From a virus, in IMG/VR virus record IMGVR_UViG_3300025450_000039, positions 1 to 52,671 of that record: a DNA stretch of 52,671 bases; one strand, 5' to 3'. Within the stretch, counting starts at the first letter, position 1. The number at the start of each line of letters is the position of its first letter. Positions 15,869-23,406 of the stretch are shown here, one piece after another. Made by a program: the position numbers and the translations under genes. Below the pieces are notes generated by a model. That model was not told the DNA's origin and did not search any database. It saw nothing but the letters and a program-made list of their open reading frames with translations.

Positions 15869-16100
15869 TCTAACTCCAATTACACAGTTTATACAACAGG
15901 TAAGAGCTGCTGAATTAAGCCAAGCAAAAGAAATAAAATTAAGCATTCAGCAAGCTAGATTATTAACACTTGCATTAACCGAAATTATGGACAAGATGAT
16001 TCAAGATTATGAAAGCATGTTTAATGATCTTAAGAAGCATGTCGAAACCGATGCCGAAGTTGTATCCGTATCAATGGATGGCGGCTCATTTGAAGACTAA
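15852..16100 (+). CDS. Small conserved phage hypothetical protein
   Basis: The function is unknown. The 82-residue protein is mostly helical. A segment LSIQQARLLTLALTEI is a likely amphipathic helix, followed by YESMFNDLKKHV and an acidic tail with strand VVSVSMDGGSF. It overlaps the upstream gene by 17 bases, with the start inside it, and is followed by a short intergenic space carrying a late-promoter-like sequence. Confidence 0.65.
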   Translation: MQNQINLTPITQFIQQVRAAELSQAKEIKLSIQQARLLTLALTEIMDKMIQDYESMFNDLKKHVETDAEVVSVSMDGGSFED

Positions 16101-16106
16101 AAATAT

Positions 16107-16116
16107 GATAAATATA
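16107..16116 (+). promoter_or_regulatory. Late-promoter-like GATAAATATA
   Basis: GATAAATATA differs from the T4 late promoter core TATAAATA only at its first base over the shared eight. The identical 10-mer occurs on the - strand at 35021-35030, also just upstream of a gene. A strong ribosome-binding site (CGGAGG) follows before the ATG at 16139. T4 late promoters are read by the gp55 sigma factor; no gp55 gene is in this window. Confidence 0.45.
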
Positions 16117-16138
16117 TACGTAGTTAATCGGAGGTCCT

Positions 16139-16426
16139 ATGTCAAGACCAAAACCGCGTATCATATTAGAACATATTAACAAAAAGAATTATAAAGCAGA
16201 ACAAATCTTAGAAGCGGATGCAATCTGGGCTGTCTTTTACAAAGGACAGCCTTTTAACCTAAAGAGCTTCAATAGTTTAACAAGCTACCCTGGGCCAAAA
16301 TATAAAAAGGTTAGTTTTAGTAATCAAGGTCATGCGCATAACTTAGCTAAAAAATTAAATTCCACATTTAATACAGAAGATTTTGAAGTCTATAAACTTA
16401 CTACAGGCACACCAGTGAAAAAATGA
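16139..16426 (+). CDS. Conserved phage hypothetical protein
   Basis: The function is unknown. The 95-residue protein has a beta-alpha pattern: KPRIILEHINKKNYKAEQIL, AIWAVFYKGQPFNLKS, PGPKYKKVSFSNQGHAHNLA, then a charged C-terminus. The PKYKK-SFSN-GHA segment is conserved in marine T4-like phages. It has the strong site CGGAGG and a late-promoter-like element upstream. A terminator-like hairpin (16228-16255) lies in its coding sequence about 90 bases after the ATG. It overlaps the next gene by four bases (ATGA). Confidence 0.7.
   Translation: MSRPKPRIILEHINKKNYKAEQILEADAIWAVFYKGQPFNLKSFNSLTSYPGPKYKKVSFSNQGHAHNLAKKLNSTFNTEDFEVYKLTTGTPVKK
16228..16255 (+). other. Terminator-like hairpin inside a gene
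   Basis: GGCTGTC (16228-16234) pairs with GACAGCC (16245-16251), extended by a T-G and two T-A pairs around a TACA loop, then TTTT (16252-16255). In sense with the gene and transcription it has the form of an intrinsic terminator, although the T-run is short. It encodes part of a conserved peptide, so it may be coincidence. Confidence 0.4.
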
Positions 16427-16812
16427 TCACACGTGACGCATTAACAAAAATATTTTTAAACCAATGGGGCAAAAGTACTGATAATGCAAATGTAAAACTT
16501 TTTTCTCGCAAATGGTGGCAATGCAATCGTGCTAATAAGCAACATGCATTCCGCTTAACTAACGACGGATTAGATTTCCTACAAAACGAGCTAGAAATCA
16601 AATCTTACGAAATTCCGTTTTCTGAATCAATTGAGCTGAGTCCCCAGACACTCATTTTTCTTGAAAAATATCTCGATTGTCCTTATCATATAACACACGT
16701 TAGCATAATTGTGTTTTCCGAAAAGCGATCTTTTGAACTTTGTTTATTTTCGGATGACATACGAAAGTATGGCTTAATAAAAGCTATGAAAGAACGTGAA
16801 AAAGATATTTAG
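16423..16812 (+). CDS. Hypothetical protein
   Basis: Not assigned. The 129-residue protein has the segment SRKWWQCNRANKQHAFRLTNDGLDFL near residues 28-53, with W-W and R-L-T-x-x-G features that recur in T4-like phages, and a C-terminal part with strands ITHVSIIVF and SFELCLF. It overlaps the previous gene by ATGA and is the last gene before a strong promoter, so it probably ends this transcription unit. Confidence 0.6.
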   Translation: MITRDALTKIFLNQWGKSTDNANVKLFSRKWWQCNRANKQHAFRLTNDGLDFLQNELEIKSYEIPFSESIELSPQTLIFLEKYLDCPYHITHVSIIVFSEKRSFELCLFSDDIRKYGLIKAMKEREKDI

Positions 16813-16817
16813 ACCTA

Positions 16818-16846
16818 TTGACAACTGCGTTCAACGATCATACAAT
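16818..16846 (+). promoter_or_regulatory. sigma70-like promoter for the MoxR-type ATPase gene
   Basis: TTGACA at 16818-16823, 17 bases, TACAAT at 16841-16846, the same core as the promoter at 7763-7791, both preceded by CTA. The predicted start is near 16853, giving a leader of about 50 bases before the ATG at 16904. This is the longest leader among the promoters listed. Confidence 0.65.
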
Positions 16847-16903
16847 ACATACATAGTAAGAAATTACTTAACATTTTCAACAACAAACAAAAGGTAAATT
16901 TAT

Positions 16904-17992
16904 ATGTCAGAAGTACTTAGCCGTGTAGTTGGTCCTAAGGGTGCGAAGCGTTCACTTCGCAAGGCTTTTAAAAATAAGCGTCCGATTTTCCTGTGGGGAC
17001 CTCCAGGTATCGGCAAGTCAGATATTATTAAGCAGCTCGGCAACGAGCTCGAAGCTCATGTAATCGACGTTCGACTTTCACTATGGGAACCAACCGATAT
17101 TAAGGGTATTCCATATTTTGACAGTAATGACGGCACTATGCGTTGGGCTCCGCCAGGCGAACTTCCAAGCAAGGAGTTTGCAAAGAATCATAAGATGATC
17201 ATTTTGTTTATGGACGAAATGAATTCTGCGGCTCCGGCTGTGCAGGCTGCGGCATATCAGCTCGTACTTAACCGCCGTGTTGGTACATATGAATTGCCCG
17301 ACAACGTTGTAATGGTTGCGGCAGGTAACAGAGAAAGTGACAAGGGTGTTACTTATCGGATGCCGGCTCCGCTTGCAAATCGTTTTGTACATCTTGAAAT
17401 GAATGTTGATTGGGAAGACTGGTTTGACTGGGCGGCAGAAAACAAGATCCATAAGGACGTACTAGGATTCCTTACTTTTAGCAAGAAAGATCTTTACGAT
17501 TTCGATCCTAAGTCTAGCTCACGGGCATTTGCAACTCCGCGTTCATGGTCATTTGTAAGTGAACTGCTTGTTGACGACGACACCGATGAGTCTACACTGA
17601 CCGATCTTACTTCAGGTTCAATTGGTGAAGGTCTTGCTGTTAAGTTTATGGCACATCGTAAGATTGCTAGCAAGATGCCTAATCCAACTGATATTTTGAC
17701 CGGTAAGGTTAAAAAGATGGATTCTAAGGAAATTTCAGCAATGTATTCACTTACTGTATCATTGTGCTACGAGCTCAAGGATGCATGTGATAAGAAGGCA
17801 AAAGATTGGAACGACCAAGTTAATCACTTCTTCCGTTTCATCATGGACAATTTTGAAACTGAGTTGGTAATTATGGGCACTAAGCTCGCACTTTCAACTT
17901 ATAAGTTGCCACTGGATCCAGACGAAATTGATTGTTTCGATGAGTTCCATAACAAGTTCGGTAAATATATTTCGCAAGCTACCGAAAAGTAA
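16904..17992 (+). CDS. MoxR-type AAA+ ATPase
   Basis: The 362-residue protein is an AAA+ ATPase of the MoxR class: Walker A GPPGIGKS (32-39), Walker B ILFMDEMNSA (D104, E105), sensor-1 VAAGNRES (137-144), arginine-finger region PLANRF near 156-161, and a helical lid after residue 200. MoxR ATPases work with von Willebrand A-domain proteins as chaperone or metal-insertase-like pairs; such a partner is encoded next (18073). What they act on in a phage is unknown. Codon choice differs from most neighbours, with many AAG, CGT and CTC codons in place of AAA, AGA and TTA, suggesting selection for high expression or separate ancestry. It has its own strong promoter and ends 23 bases before a hairpin. 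Confidence 0.88.
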   Translation: MSEVLSRVVGPKGAKRSLRKAFKNKRPIFLWGPPGIGKSDIIKQLGNELEAHVIDVRLSLWEPTDIKGIPYFDSNDGTMRWAPPGELPSKEFAKNHKMIILFMDEMNSAAPAVQAAAYQLVLNRRVGTYELPDNVVMVAAGNRESDKGVTYRMPAPLANRFVHLEMNVDWEDWFDWAAENKIHKDVLGFLTFSKKDLYDFDPKSSSRAFATPRSWSFVSELLVDDDTDESTLTDLTSGSIGEGLAVKFMAHRKIASKMPNPTDILTGKVKKMDSKEISAMYSLTVSLCYELKDACDKKAKDWNDQVNHFFRFIMDNFETELVIMGTKLALSTYKLPLDPDEIDCFDEFHNKFGKYISQATEK

Positions 17993-18012
17993 CATACTGC
18001 GAAGTTACCTAG

Positions 18013-18041
18013 TTGACACCGCCTACGGGCGGTGTTATACT
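18013..18041 (+). promoter_or_regulatory. sigma70-like promoter whose spacer is a perfect hairpin
   Basis: TTGACA at 18013-18018, 17 bases, TATACT at 18036-18041. The spacer is filled by an 8-bp inverted repeat (18016-18035, see terminator entry). The predicted start is near 18048; AAGGA precedes the ATG at 18073. Confidence 0.6.
18016..18035 (+). terminator. UNCG-capped hairpin, probable transcript end of the MoxR gene
   Basis: ACACCGCC (18016-18023) pairs with GGCGGTGT (18028-18035), loop TACG closed by C-G. As RNA this is a C(UACG)G tetraloop of the very stable UNCG class, which T4-type terminators often use. The following T-run is only one base, so termination may be weak. As DNA it could instead be an operator in the promoter spacer. 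Confidence 0.5.
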
Positions 18042-18072
18042 ATATACATAATGTAACAAAAAGGACAAACAA

Positions 18073-19257
18073 ATGGCACATCTTGATCCAGTTATTGATA
18101 AAATTATTGTAGCTCGTGTAGGGCTTTTACTCCGTCATCCATTTTTTGGTAATATGGCAACTCGTCTTAAAATTCAAGACGGCAGTGACTGGTGTAAGAC
18201 TGCGGCTACTGACGGTCGTTCAATTTTCTTTAATCGTGATTTCTTCAACGACCTAACTGTTAAACAAATCGAATTTGTTATTGCGCACGAAATTCTGCAC
18301 AATGTTTTTGATCATATGGGTCGATGTGAAGGCCGTGATCGTAAGATCTTTAACATTGCGGCTGACTATTGTGTTAACGGACAATTGATTCGAGACCGCA
18401 TCGGTGATCAAGTTACTAAGATCCAAATTTATCACGATCAAAAGTATTATGGTTGGAGTGCAGAACAAGTTTATGACGACATCTACGAAAAGATGGACGA
18501 ACAAATGCTTGAGCAACTTGGCCAGATGCTTGACGAACATATTGATTGGGAAAACAGTGACGACGATAATGGTAATCGTCCTTCTTATAGCAAAGAAGAA
18601 TTGCGTAAGATTCGCGATGAAATTCGTGAAGCAACTATGCAGGCAGCACAGGCAGCAGGTGCAGGTAATACTCCGGCAGGTGTTGCAAGATTAATTAAGG
18701 AACTTACCGAACCGAAAATGAATTGGCGAGAAATTCTTCGGCAACAGATTCAAAGTATTATTCGTAATGACTACACCTTCCTACGTCCTAACCGTAAAGG
18801 TTGGCATATGAACGCAATTTTGCCCGGTACTAACTTTGCAGAAACAATCGATATTTGTGTAGCAATCGATATGTCGGGTTCGATCGGTAATGACCAAGCA
18901 ATGGATTTCTTAACTGAAATTAAAGGCATTATGGATGAATATAAGGACTTTAAGATTAAACTCTGGTGTTTCGATACCGAAGTGTATAACGAACAAGATT
19001 ACGATGGTTATAACGCTGACGAATTTTTGAGTTATGAAATTAAAGGCGGTGGCGGTACTGACTTCGATGCCAACTGGAATTATATGAAGGCATATGATAT
19101 TAACCCTAAAAAGTTTATCATGTTCACTGATGGATATCCTTGGCAATCATGGGGTGATCCAGATTATTGTGATACTGTGTTCATTATCCATGGTACTAAG
19201 GATATTGTACCTCCGTTTGGCGAACACGCATACTACGAGTTTGGGCATCGCTCATAA
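18073..19257 (+). CDS. Zinc metallopeptidase-like (HExxH) and von Willebrand A domain protein
   Basis: The 394-residue protein has an N-terminal domain with EFVIAHEILHNVFDHMGR (HExxH at 72-76), as in the DUF2201-type putative metallopeptidases. It has a middle helical region with an Ala/Gln/Gly linker (MQAAQAAGAGNTPAG) and a C-terminal VWA domain with the MIDAS motif AIDMSGSIG (D266, S268, S270), GGGGTDFDANW near 324-334 and MFTDGYPW. This composition is typical of partners of MoxR-type ATPases, and the ATPase gene lies directly upstream under a separate promoter. The target is unknown; remodelling or cleaving a host or virion protein is a reasonable guess. Codon use shares the CGT/GGT bias of its partner. 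Confidence 0.85.
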   Translation: MAHLDPVIDKIIVARVGLLLRHPFFGNMATRLKIQDGSDWCKTAATDGRSIFFNRDFFNDLTVKQIEFVIAHEILHNVFDHMGRCEGRDRKIFNIAADYCVNGQLIRDRIGDQVTKIQIYHDQKYYGWSAEQVYDDIYEKMDEQMLEQLGQMLDEHIDWENSDDDNGNRPSYSKEELRKIRDEIREATMQAAQAAGAGNTPAGVARLIKELTEPKMNWREILRQQIQSIIRNDYTFLRPNRKGWHMNAILPGTNFAETIDICVAIDMSGSIGNDQAMDFLTEIKGIMDEYKDFKIKLWCFDTEVYNEQDYDGYNADEFLSYEIKGGGGTDFDANWNYMKAYDINPKKFIMFTDGYPWQSWGDPDYCDTVFIIHGTKDIVPPFGEHAYYEFGHRS

Positions 19258-19544
19258 TGGCACTTAAAAACGGCAAGCCTAATCCTTTAAATTACTTCGA
19301 TATTAGAAGGGTTGAGTTTGCCGCTCCACATTTTAAATATACTGTTCTAGAAAAATATCATCCAACTACTGTAAGAAGTATCGACTATTGGATTAGAGAA
19401 AATTTAAATAATCGATATTATATAGGCCAAGGAATTTCGTTAGATCATAATAACTCAATTGTGTATACTACTCGCATCGGATTTGAGTCAGAAAAAGAGT
19501 TAAGTTTTTTCACAATTGCGTGTCCGCATCTCCATACAAGATAA
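19257..19544 (+). CDS. Hypothetical protein
   Basis: Not recognised. This 95-residue protein starts on the upstream stop codon (TAATG). It has a mixed alpha/beta pattern: NYFDIRRVEFAAPHFKYTVL, then STD-like YWIRENLNNRYYIGQGI, then SIVYTTRIGFESEKELSFF. The last part (strand, then an acidic helix starting ESEKELSFF) resembles many small phage proteins with a single beta-hairpin. Co-translation with the VWA protein is likely. Confidence 0.6.
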   Translation: MALKNGKPNPLNYFDIRRVEFAAPHFKYTVLEKYHPTTVRSIDYWIRENLNNRYYIGQGISLDHNNSIVYTTRIGFESEKELSFFTIACPHLHTR

Positions 19545-19547
19545 TTA

Positions 19548-19563
19548 AAGTTAGCAATAACTT
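19548..19563 (+). other. Small hairpin with GCAA loop ahead of a ribosome-binding site
   Basis: AAGTTA (19548-19553) pairs with TAACTT (19558-19563) around GCAA, a GNRA-type tetraloop. It lies four bases after a stop and just upstream of AAGGAG for the gene at 19579. A transcript-processing or stability role is possible; there is no T-run. Confidence 0.3.
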
Positions 19564-19578
19564 AATTAAGGAGATATT

Positions 19579-19812
19579 ATGACAGACGAAGTTGAAAACA
19601 TTGAAACTACCGAAGCACCTGCACAAGAAGGTGCTAGTAATGAATTATCAATTAATGATCTTAATGCTATGAAGATCATTATCGATATTGCAAGTTCACG
19701 CGGTGCATTCAAACCAAACGAAATGGTAGCAGTTGGACAGACATATACTAAGTTAACTGCGTTCTTGGATCAAGTTGCAAAGCAAGCAGAGGCACAAAAA
19801 GCAAATGGTTAA
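19579..19812 (+). CDS. Small conserved phage hypothetical protein
   Basis: The function is unknown. The 77-residue protein has an acidic disordered start (TDEVENIETTEAPAQEGA) and a helical domain with LSINDLNAMKIIIDIASSRG and AFKPNEMVAVGQTYTKL. Proteins with an IDLASSRGAF-like core are frequent in T4-like cyanophages. It has the strongest ribosome-binding site of the region (AAGGAG) and overlaps the next gene by eight bases. Confidence 0.7.
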   Translation: MTDEVENIETTEAPAQEGASNELSINDLNAMKIIIDIASSRGAFKPNEMVAVGQTYTKLTAFLDQVAKQAEAQKANG

Positions 19813-20440
19813 TCTAAAACATGTTGGCAGAATGAAGTCTACCGGCAAACGTGTTTTAGTTGCGTTTAGAACGCTGCCCGGTGATGCATATAGTTGCCTT
19901 GTTGTTTCGACTGAAAGATTAGACGATTCATATCATAATGCAATCATTAATCTTGTTGAAAGTGCAGCAGCTCAAGAATCATATGAATTTGCAGAAGTAT
20001 TGAATCGCACACAATTCCCGGATGGTAGCACCATGTTGCCATCCTTACACGCTAAGGGGTTGCTTGTAAAGGCGCCGACTAGCGAAGTTGAAATGGTGCC
20101 GGTTGTAGGAACTAGTATCTTGCTATCAGAACTTAATCAACTTATTGCCGAAAATCGGGGAGTTGCGGTGGATGATCTTCATATCAAACCTAACTCTACT
20201 GATAAAGTAGAAGTTCGGGAAGTTGCATCGGCACAAGAAATTCCTGCTGCATCCGCTGAACCTGCTACTATAGCAACTGAAAAAACAGTTACTTTTGATT
20301 CACCAGAAGAAGAAGCAAAACATTATCGTTCTCAAGCAGATAAACTAGCTAAGGAAGCGGCAAAGTTTAGAAGATTAGCAGAGGAGTTGGCTCCAACCAA
20401 GAAAAAGAAAAACGATGCAGTCAAGGAAGAAACTGCCTAA
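19805..20440 (+). CDS. Conserved phage hypothetical protein
   Basis: The function is unknown. Of 211 residues, 1-~120 form a conserved-looking domain (KHVGRMKSTGKRVLVAFRTL, then helices, with MLPSLHAKGLLVKAPTSEVE and SILLSELNQLI). The rest is a low-complexity linker and a charged coiled coil (EEEAKHYRSQADKLAKEAA) with a Lys-rich end. The first domain is of a type seen in T4-like marine phages. I chose ATG 19805 rather than an in-frame TTG at 19775 because the match to relatives begins with the MVNLKHVG segment. It overlaps both neighbours. Confidence 0.7.
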   Translation: MVNLKHVGRMKSTGKRVLVAFRTLPGDAYSCLVVSTERLDDSYHNAIINLVESAAAQESYEFAEVLNRTQFPDGSTMLPSLHAKGLLVKAPTSEVEMVPVVGTSILLSELNQLIAENRGVAVDDLHIKPNSTDKVEVREVASAQEIPAASAEPATIATEKTVTFDSPEEEAKHYRSQADKLAKEAAKFRRLAEELAPTKKKKNDAVKEETA

Positions 20441-20732
20441 GGACGTTATCGATAGTTGGCCTGAAGTATTCGATGAGGTAAAATTTAATGTTTTACCTCT
20501 TCGATATATTCAAACTGTAAATATCAACTTTAAAGATAACACTACTTGGGAAATAAAACTCACAACAAAAATTCGTAATGACGGTTGGGAAACATTTGAA
20601 AAAATTTTAGCCGAAACTATTCACACTTACGAACATCGAATTGAAAATATTGATTTTAAACTAGATACCGATCGAGTTAAGAAAGATATTAAAAAGAAAA
20701 CTCAAAAATTCTTAAATAAAAAGACCATATGA
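20415..20732 (+). CDS. Conserved phage hypothetical protein
   Basis: The function is unknown. This 105-residue protein has a pattern common in marine T4-like phages: LPKDVIDSWPEVFDEVKFNV, then strands YIQTVNINF and TWEIKLTTK, and a C-terminal segment with ENIDFKLDTDRVKKDIKKKT. The last 25 residues are very basic. It overlaps the upstream gene by 26 bases and the DHFR gene by four, so it belongs to the nucleotide-synthesis transcript. Confidence 0.7.
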   Translation: MQSRKKLPKDVIDSWPEVFDEVKFNVLPLRYIQTVNINFKDNTTWEIKLTTKIRNDGWETFEKILAETIHTYEHRIENIDFKLDTDRVKKDIKKKTQKFLNKKTI

Positions 20733-21223
20733 TAATTGCATTATTTGCAGTCGACGATAACGGAGGTGTCGGAAATAACGGTGGAATGCCGTGGCCTCCA
20801 AATAAAGAGGACTTTAAATGGTTTAGAGAAACAACTTTAAACCAAGTCGTAGTTATGGGCAAAACTACATGGAACAGTCCTGATATGCCTAAACCACTTC
20901 CAAAAAGAACTAATGTTGTAATCACAAATGAACATCTTAATGTTGAAGATGTTATTAGTGTTAATGGCGATGTTCCACATGTCATTAAATCGCTACATCG
21001 ACGATACCCTAATAACGAATTTTTTGTTATAGGCGGAGTTAGCGTTCTATTACAAGCAAAACCTGTTTTAGACAAATTATACATTACTCGTATTCCCGGA
21101 GTTTACGAAGCAGATACTCAAATCAATTTACCTAGTTTCTTAGAAGGCTTTATACTAACTAATACTAGAGATTTAGGCTCTTGCAAGGTAGAGGAATATG
21201 AAGCAATACAACGAAGCACTTAA
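20729..21223 (+). CDS. frd: Dihydrofolate reductase
   Basis: The 164-residue enzyme regenerates tetrahydrofolate for thymidylate synthase. DHFR features in order: IIALFAVDDNGGVGNNGGMP (2-21, Met20-type loop), W22 with an acidic residue (E27/D28) in the substrate helix, VVVMGKTTWNS (39-49, NADPH site), NVVITNE, FFVIGGVSVLLQA (98-110), and LYITRIPG. The size matches bacterial DHFR (~160; T4 frd is 193). It overlaps thyA by 26 bases in the order frd-td, as in T4. Confidence 0.93.
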   Translation: MIIALFAVDDNGGVGNNGGMPWPPNKEDFKWFRETTLNQVVVMGKTTWNSPDMPKPLPKRTNVVITNEHLNVEDVISVNGDVPHVIKSLHRRYPNNEFFVIGGVSVLLQAKPVLDKLYITRIPGVYEADTQINLPSFLEGFILTNTRDLGSCKVEEYEAIQRST

Positions 21224-22070
21224 ACAAATTTTAGAAAACGGCAAAGAAAAGACTGATCGTACAGGTACTGGTACGATTAGTATTTTTGGCATGCAAATGC
21301 GGTTTGATCTTAGATTAGGCTTTCCTGCTGTTACAACAAAAAAACTAGCATGGAAGGCAGTAGTAAGCGAGCTACTATGGTTTTTAGAAGGGTCCAGTAA
21401 CGAACTTAGATTAAAAGAAATTTTATACGGAACAAATGCAACTGATAAATCTACAATCTGGTCTGCAAATGCTAATTCTAAGTATTGGAAACCACGTGCA
21501 AGAAATCCTGGAGATCTCGGACGAATTTACGGAGTTCAATGGAGAACTTGGCGGACGACAGATCGTAAATGGCTTAATTCGAGTACATGGGAACCAATTG
21601 TAATTGATCAATTACAAATGCTAATCGACGGGATCAAAAAAAATCCCGATAGTCGGAGACACATACTAACTGCATGGAATCCCGGTGATTTAGATCGAAT
21701 GGCACTTCCGCCGTGTCATGTTATGTGTCAGTTTGACGTTACTGACGGATATTTAAGTTGTCAATTATATCAACGAAGTTGCGATATGTTTTTAGGTGTT
21801 CCATTTAATATTGCAAGTTATAGTTTGCTCACGCACATGATTGCGAAAGAGTGCGGACTTAAAGTAGGTGATTTTATTTGGACCGGTGGAGATTGTCATA
21901 TATATAAAGATCACATTGATGCTGTTAACGAACAGTTAAGTAGAAATATTAAACCCCTACCTACATTATATATAACTGTAGATAAAGGATTATTTGAATA
22001 CAATTTAGACGATTTTAAATTAGAAAACTATGAACATCATCCTGCTATCGTAGCACCGATGTCAGTTTAA
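21198..22070 (+). CDS. thyA: Thymidylate synthase (ThyA type)
   Basis: The 290-residue enzyme methylates dUMP to dTMP. Motifs: DRTGTGTISIFGMQMRFDLR, FPAVTTKKLAWK, GRIYGVQWRTW, DSRRHILTAWNPGDLDRMAL, the catalytic Cys at C173 in PPCHVMCQF, QLYQRSCDMFLGVPFNIASY, and GDCHIYKDH near the end. It is slightly longer than E. coli ThyA (264) and close to T4 Td (286). The T4 td gene has a group I intron; this one is continuous. It is the last + strand gene: its 3' end overlaps the opposing gene by 26 bases, with a terminator 41 bases after the stop. Confidence 0.96.
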   Translation: MKQYNEALKQILENGKEKTDRTGTGTISIFGMQMRFDLRLGFPAVTTKKLAWKAVVSELLWFLEGSSNELRLKEILYGTNATDKSTIWSANANSKYWKPRARNPGDLGRIYGVQWRTWRTTDRKWLNSSTWEPIVIDQLQMLIDGIKKNPDSRRHILTAWNPGDLDRMALPPCHVMCQFDVTDGYLSCQLYQRSCDMFLGVPFNIASYSLLTHMIAKECGLKVGDFIWTGGDCHIYKDHIDAVNEQLSRNIKPLPTLYITVDKGLFEYNLDDFKLENYEHHPAIVAPMSV

Positions 22071-23406
22071 AATGTTGTTCTAACCATTCAAAATCATTAA
22101 TCTTAGAAAGTGCCGGCAAATTGTCGGCATTTTCTTCACCGTATATTCTACCCGCTCTTGCACCGTGTAAGGCATAAATTGCAAACTTACCGTCGGCAAT
22201 ATTACACCACGTATCTAAACGTGCTTCGGTTTCTGTATCTAATTGTCCTCGAATAGTCTTTGATGCTAACTTAACACATTCTCTAAATGCCGATTTCCAT
22301 GTATTGAATGGATCGGTATTAAATGCAGTAATGTTTGCTATTTGATCAATTACTTTAAACTTGCTACTTATTGCTGTAGTCATATCAGGACTGTTAACAT
22401 CCATACTAATAGTTGATTGTGTAGGTAAAAGTTTTACTCCACCATACCCATATTTTAATCCGTTTATAGGATTTTGACTACGCCATACATGTACACAATC
22501 TCTATCGTATATTAAAGGAACAAAATCAAAATTAAAAGAATCAAGTATTTGTGCGTCTCCGTCGACTACCCAAAACATTCTCGTCGAAGATAATGTTGCC
22601 GCAGTGATATGTGCTTGATGTATACCTTTAACTTTATCCACTCGTTTAGCTAATGGGAATCGTTCTAATAATTTTTGATAATTGATATCTGCGTTAGGTT
22701 CATTATACGATATAAAAACAATATCATACGGTTTACTAATACTTGCTGTAATACTCCATTCTTTTCGATTAACTGGAAACCTAAAATCAATTTCTTTTTT
22801 ACTTAAAGGCGAATAGGTGCTACAAAGTAACACTCCGTTATAAGTTTCATTTTTACCTTCAGTATGTATAAACGCATGGTTTCGTTCACGATCAAATATA
22901 TATTCATCAGTTTCTGTAGTAAAAAATAAATCAAATTTAAACGTATCAACAATGCAGAGTTCTTTTGATATTATCCAAAACAGTTCTGTCGATGTTAATT
23001 CTAATGCAGCCAAATATTCTTCGTATGTATCTACTGAAAAAATATCATATCGATCGACACTAGTACTTGCCATAATGTCTAATTCTTTTTTATGTACAAA
23101 GAATCGATGGTTAAATTCTCGGTCGGATACTTTAGCAGTCTTTGGGATTAAACACACTCCGTTATGGTTTTCATCATTTTGAAAAACATGCACATATTCT
23201 TCATCCCACTTTTCTATTTCATAATCAAATTTAAAATCATCGTTAACATTTAAATTAGGCCATACTACCCAAAATGCCTTAGTAAAAACTTTTTTTATTG
23301 CATCAGAATATGTCTCGGCCGACTTTGCTAACGGATATTTCTTCTTAAATTTTTTAAAGGCATTATAAGAATACGGTGTGTTAACAACAAAAATGATATC
23401 GTACAT
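22045..23406 (-). CDS. GT-A-like glycosyltransferase with three related segments
   Basis: The 453-residue protein contains three repeats beginning YDIIFVV (2), YDIFSVD (~119) and YDIVFISYNEPNAD (~228), each followed by a strand in the place of the GT-A metal site: FWVVWPNLNV, FWIISKELCI and FWVVDGDAQI. Only the third (about residue 280) keeps a DxD-type motif. The third segment is closely related to the next gene upstream (23406-24305), sharing SYNEPNA, VKG-(x)-AH and a C-terminal YALHGARAGR-like segment. The first two copies look like catalytically dead binding or scaffold units. The target could be virion proteins, host surface or DNA. Its ATG overlaps the stop of the upstream gene (TAATG). 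Confidence 0.65.
   Translation of the reverse strand: MYDIIFVVNTPYSYNAFKKFKKKYPLAKSAETYSDAIKKVFTKAFWVVWPNLNVNDDFKFDYEIEKWDEEYVHVFQNDENHNGVCLIPKTAKVSDREFNHRFFVHKKELDIMASTSVDRYDIFSVDTYEEYLAALELTSTELFWIISKELCIVDTFKFDLFFTTETDEYIFDRERNHAFIHTEGKNETYNGVLLCSTYSPLSKKEIDFRFPVNRKEWSITASISKPYDIVFISYNEPNADINYQKLLERFPLAKRVDKVKGIHQAHITAATLSSTRMFWVVDGDAQILDSFNFDFVPLIYDRDCVHVWRSQNPINGLKYGYGGVKLLPTQSTISMDVNSPDMTTAISSKFKVIDQIANITAFNTDPFNTWKSAFRECVKLASKTIRGQLDTETEARLDTWCNIADGKFAIYALHGARAGRIYGEENADNLPALSKINDFEWLEQHFKLTSVLR
22111..22133 (+). terminator. Intrinsic terminator after thyA
   Basis: TGCCGGC (22111-22117) pairs with GTCGGCA (22123-22129; one G-T pair), loop AAATT, then TTTT and a pyrimidine run. It is oriented for + strand transcription and lies 41 bases after the thyA stop, inside the coding region of the opposing gene. 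Confidence 0.6.

Noticed and set aside
20689-21084. 131-residue - strand open frame opposite DHFR
   Set aside because: Antisense to a recognisable enzyme, low-complexity, no signals for expression.
21629-21648. Hairpin CGGGAT...ATCCCG with A-rich loop in thyA
   Set aside because: Only six pairs with no T-run, inside a conserved enzyme motif; likely incidental.
21198-22070. Group I intron in thymidylate synthase, as in T4 td
   Set aside because: The reading frame is continuous through all conserved motifs.
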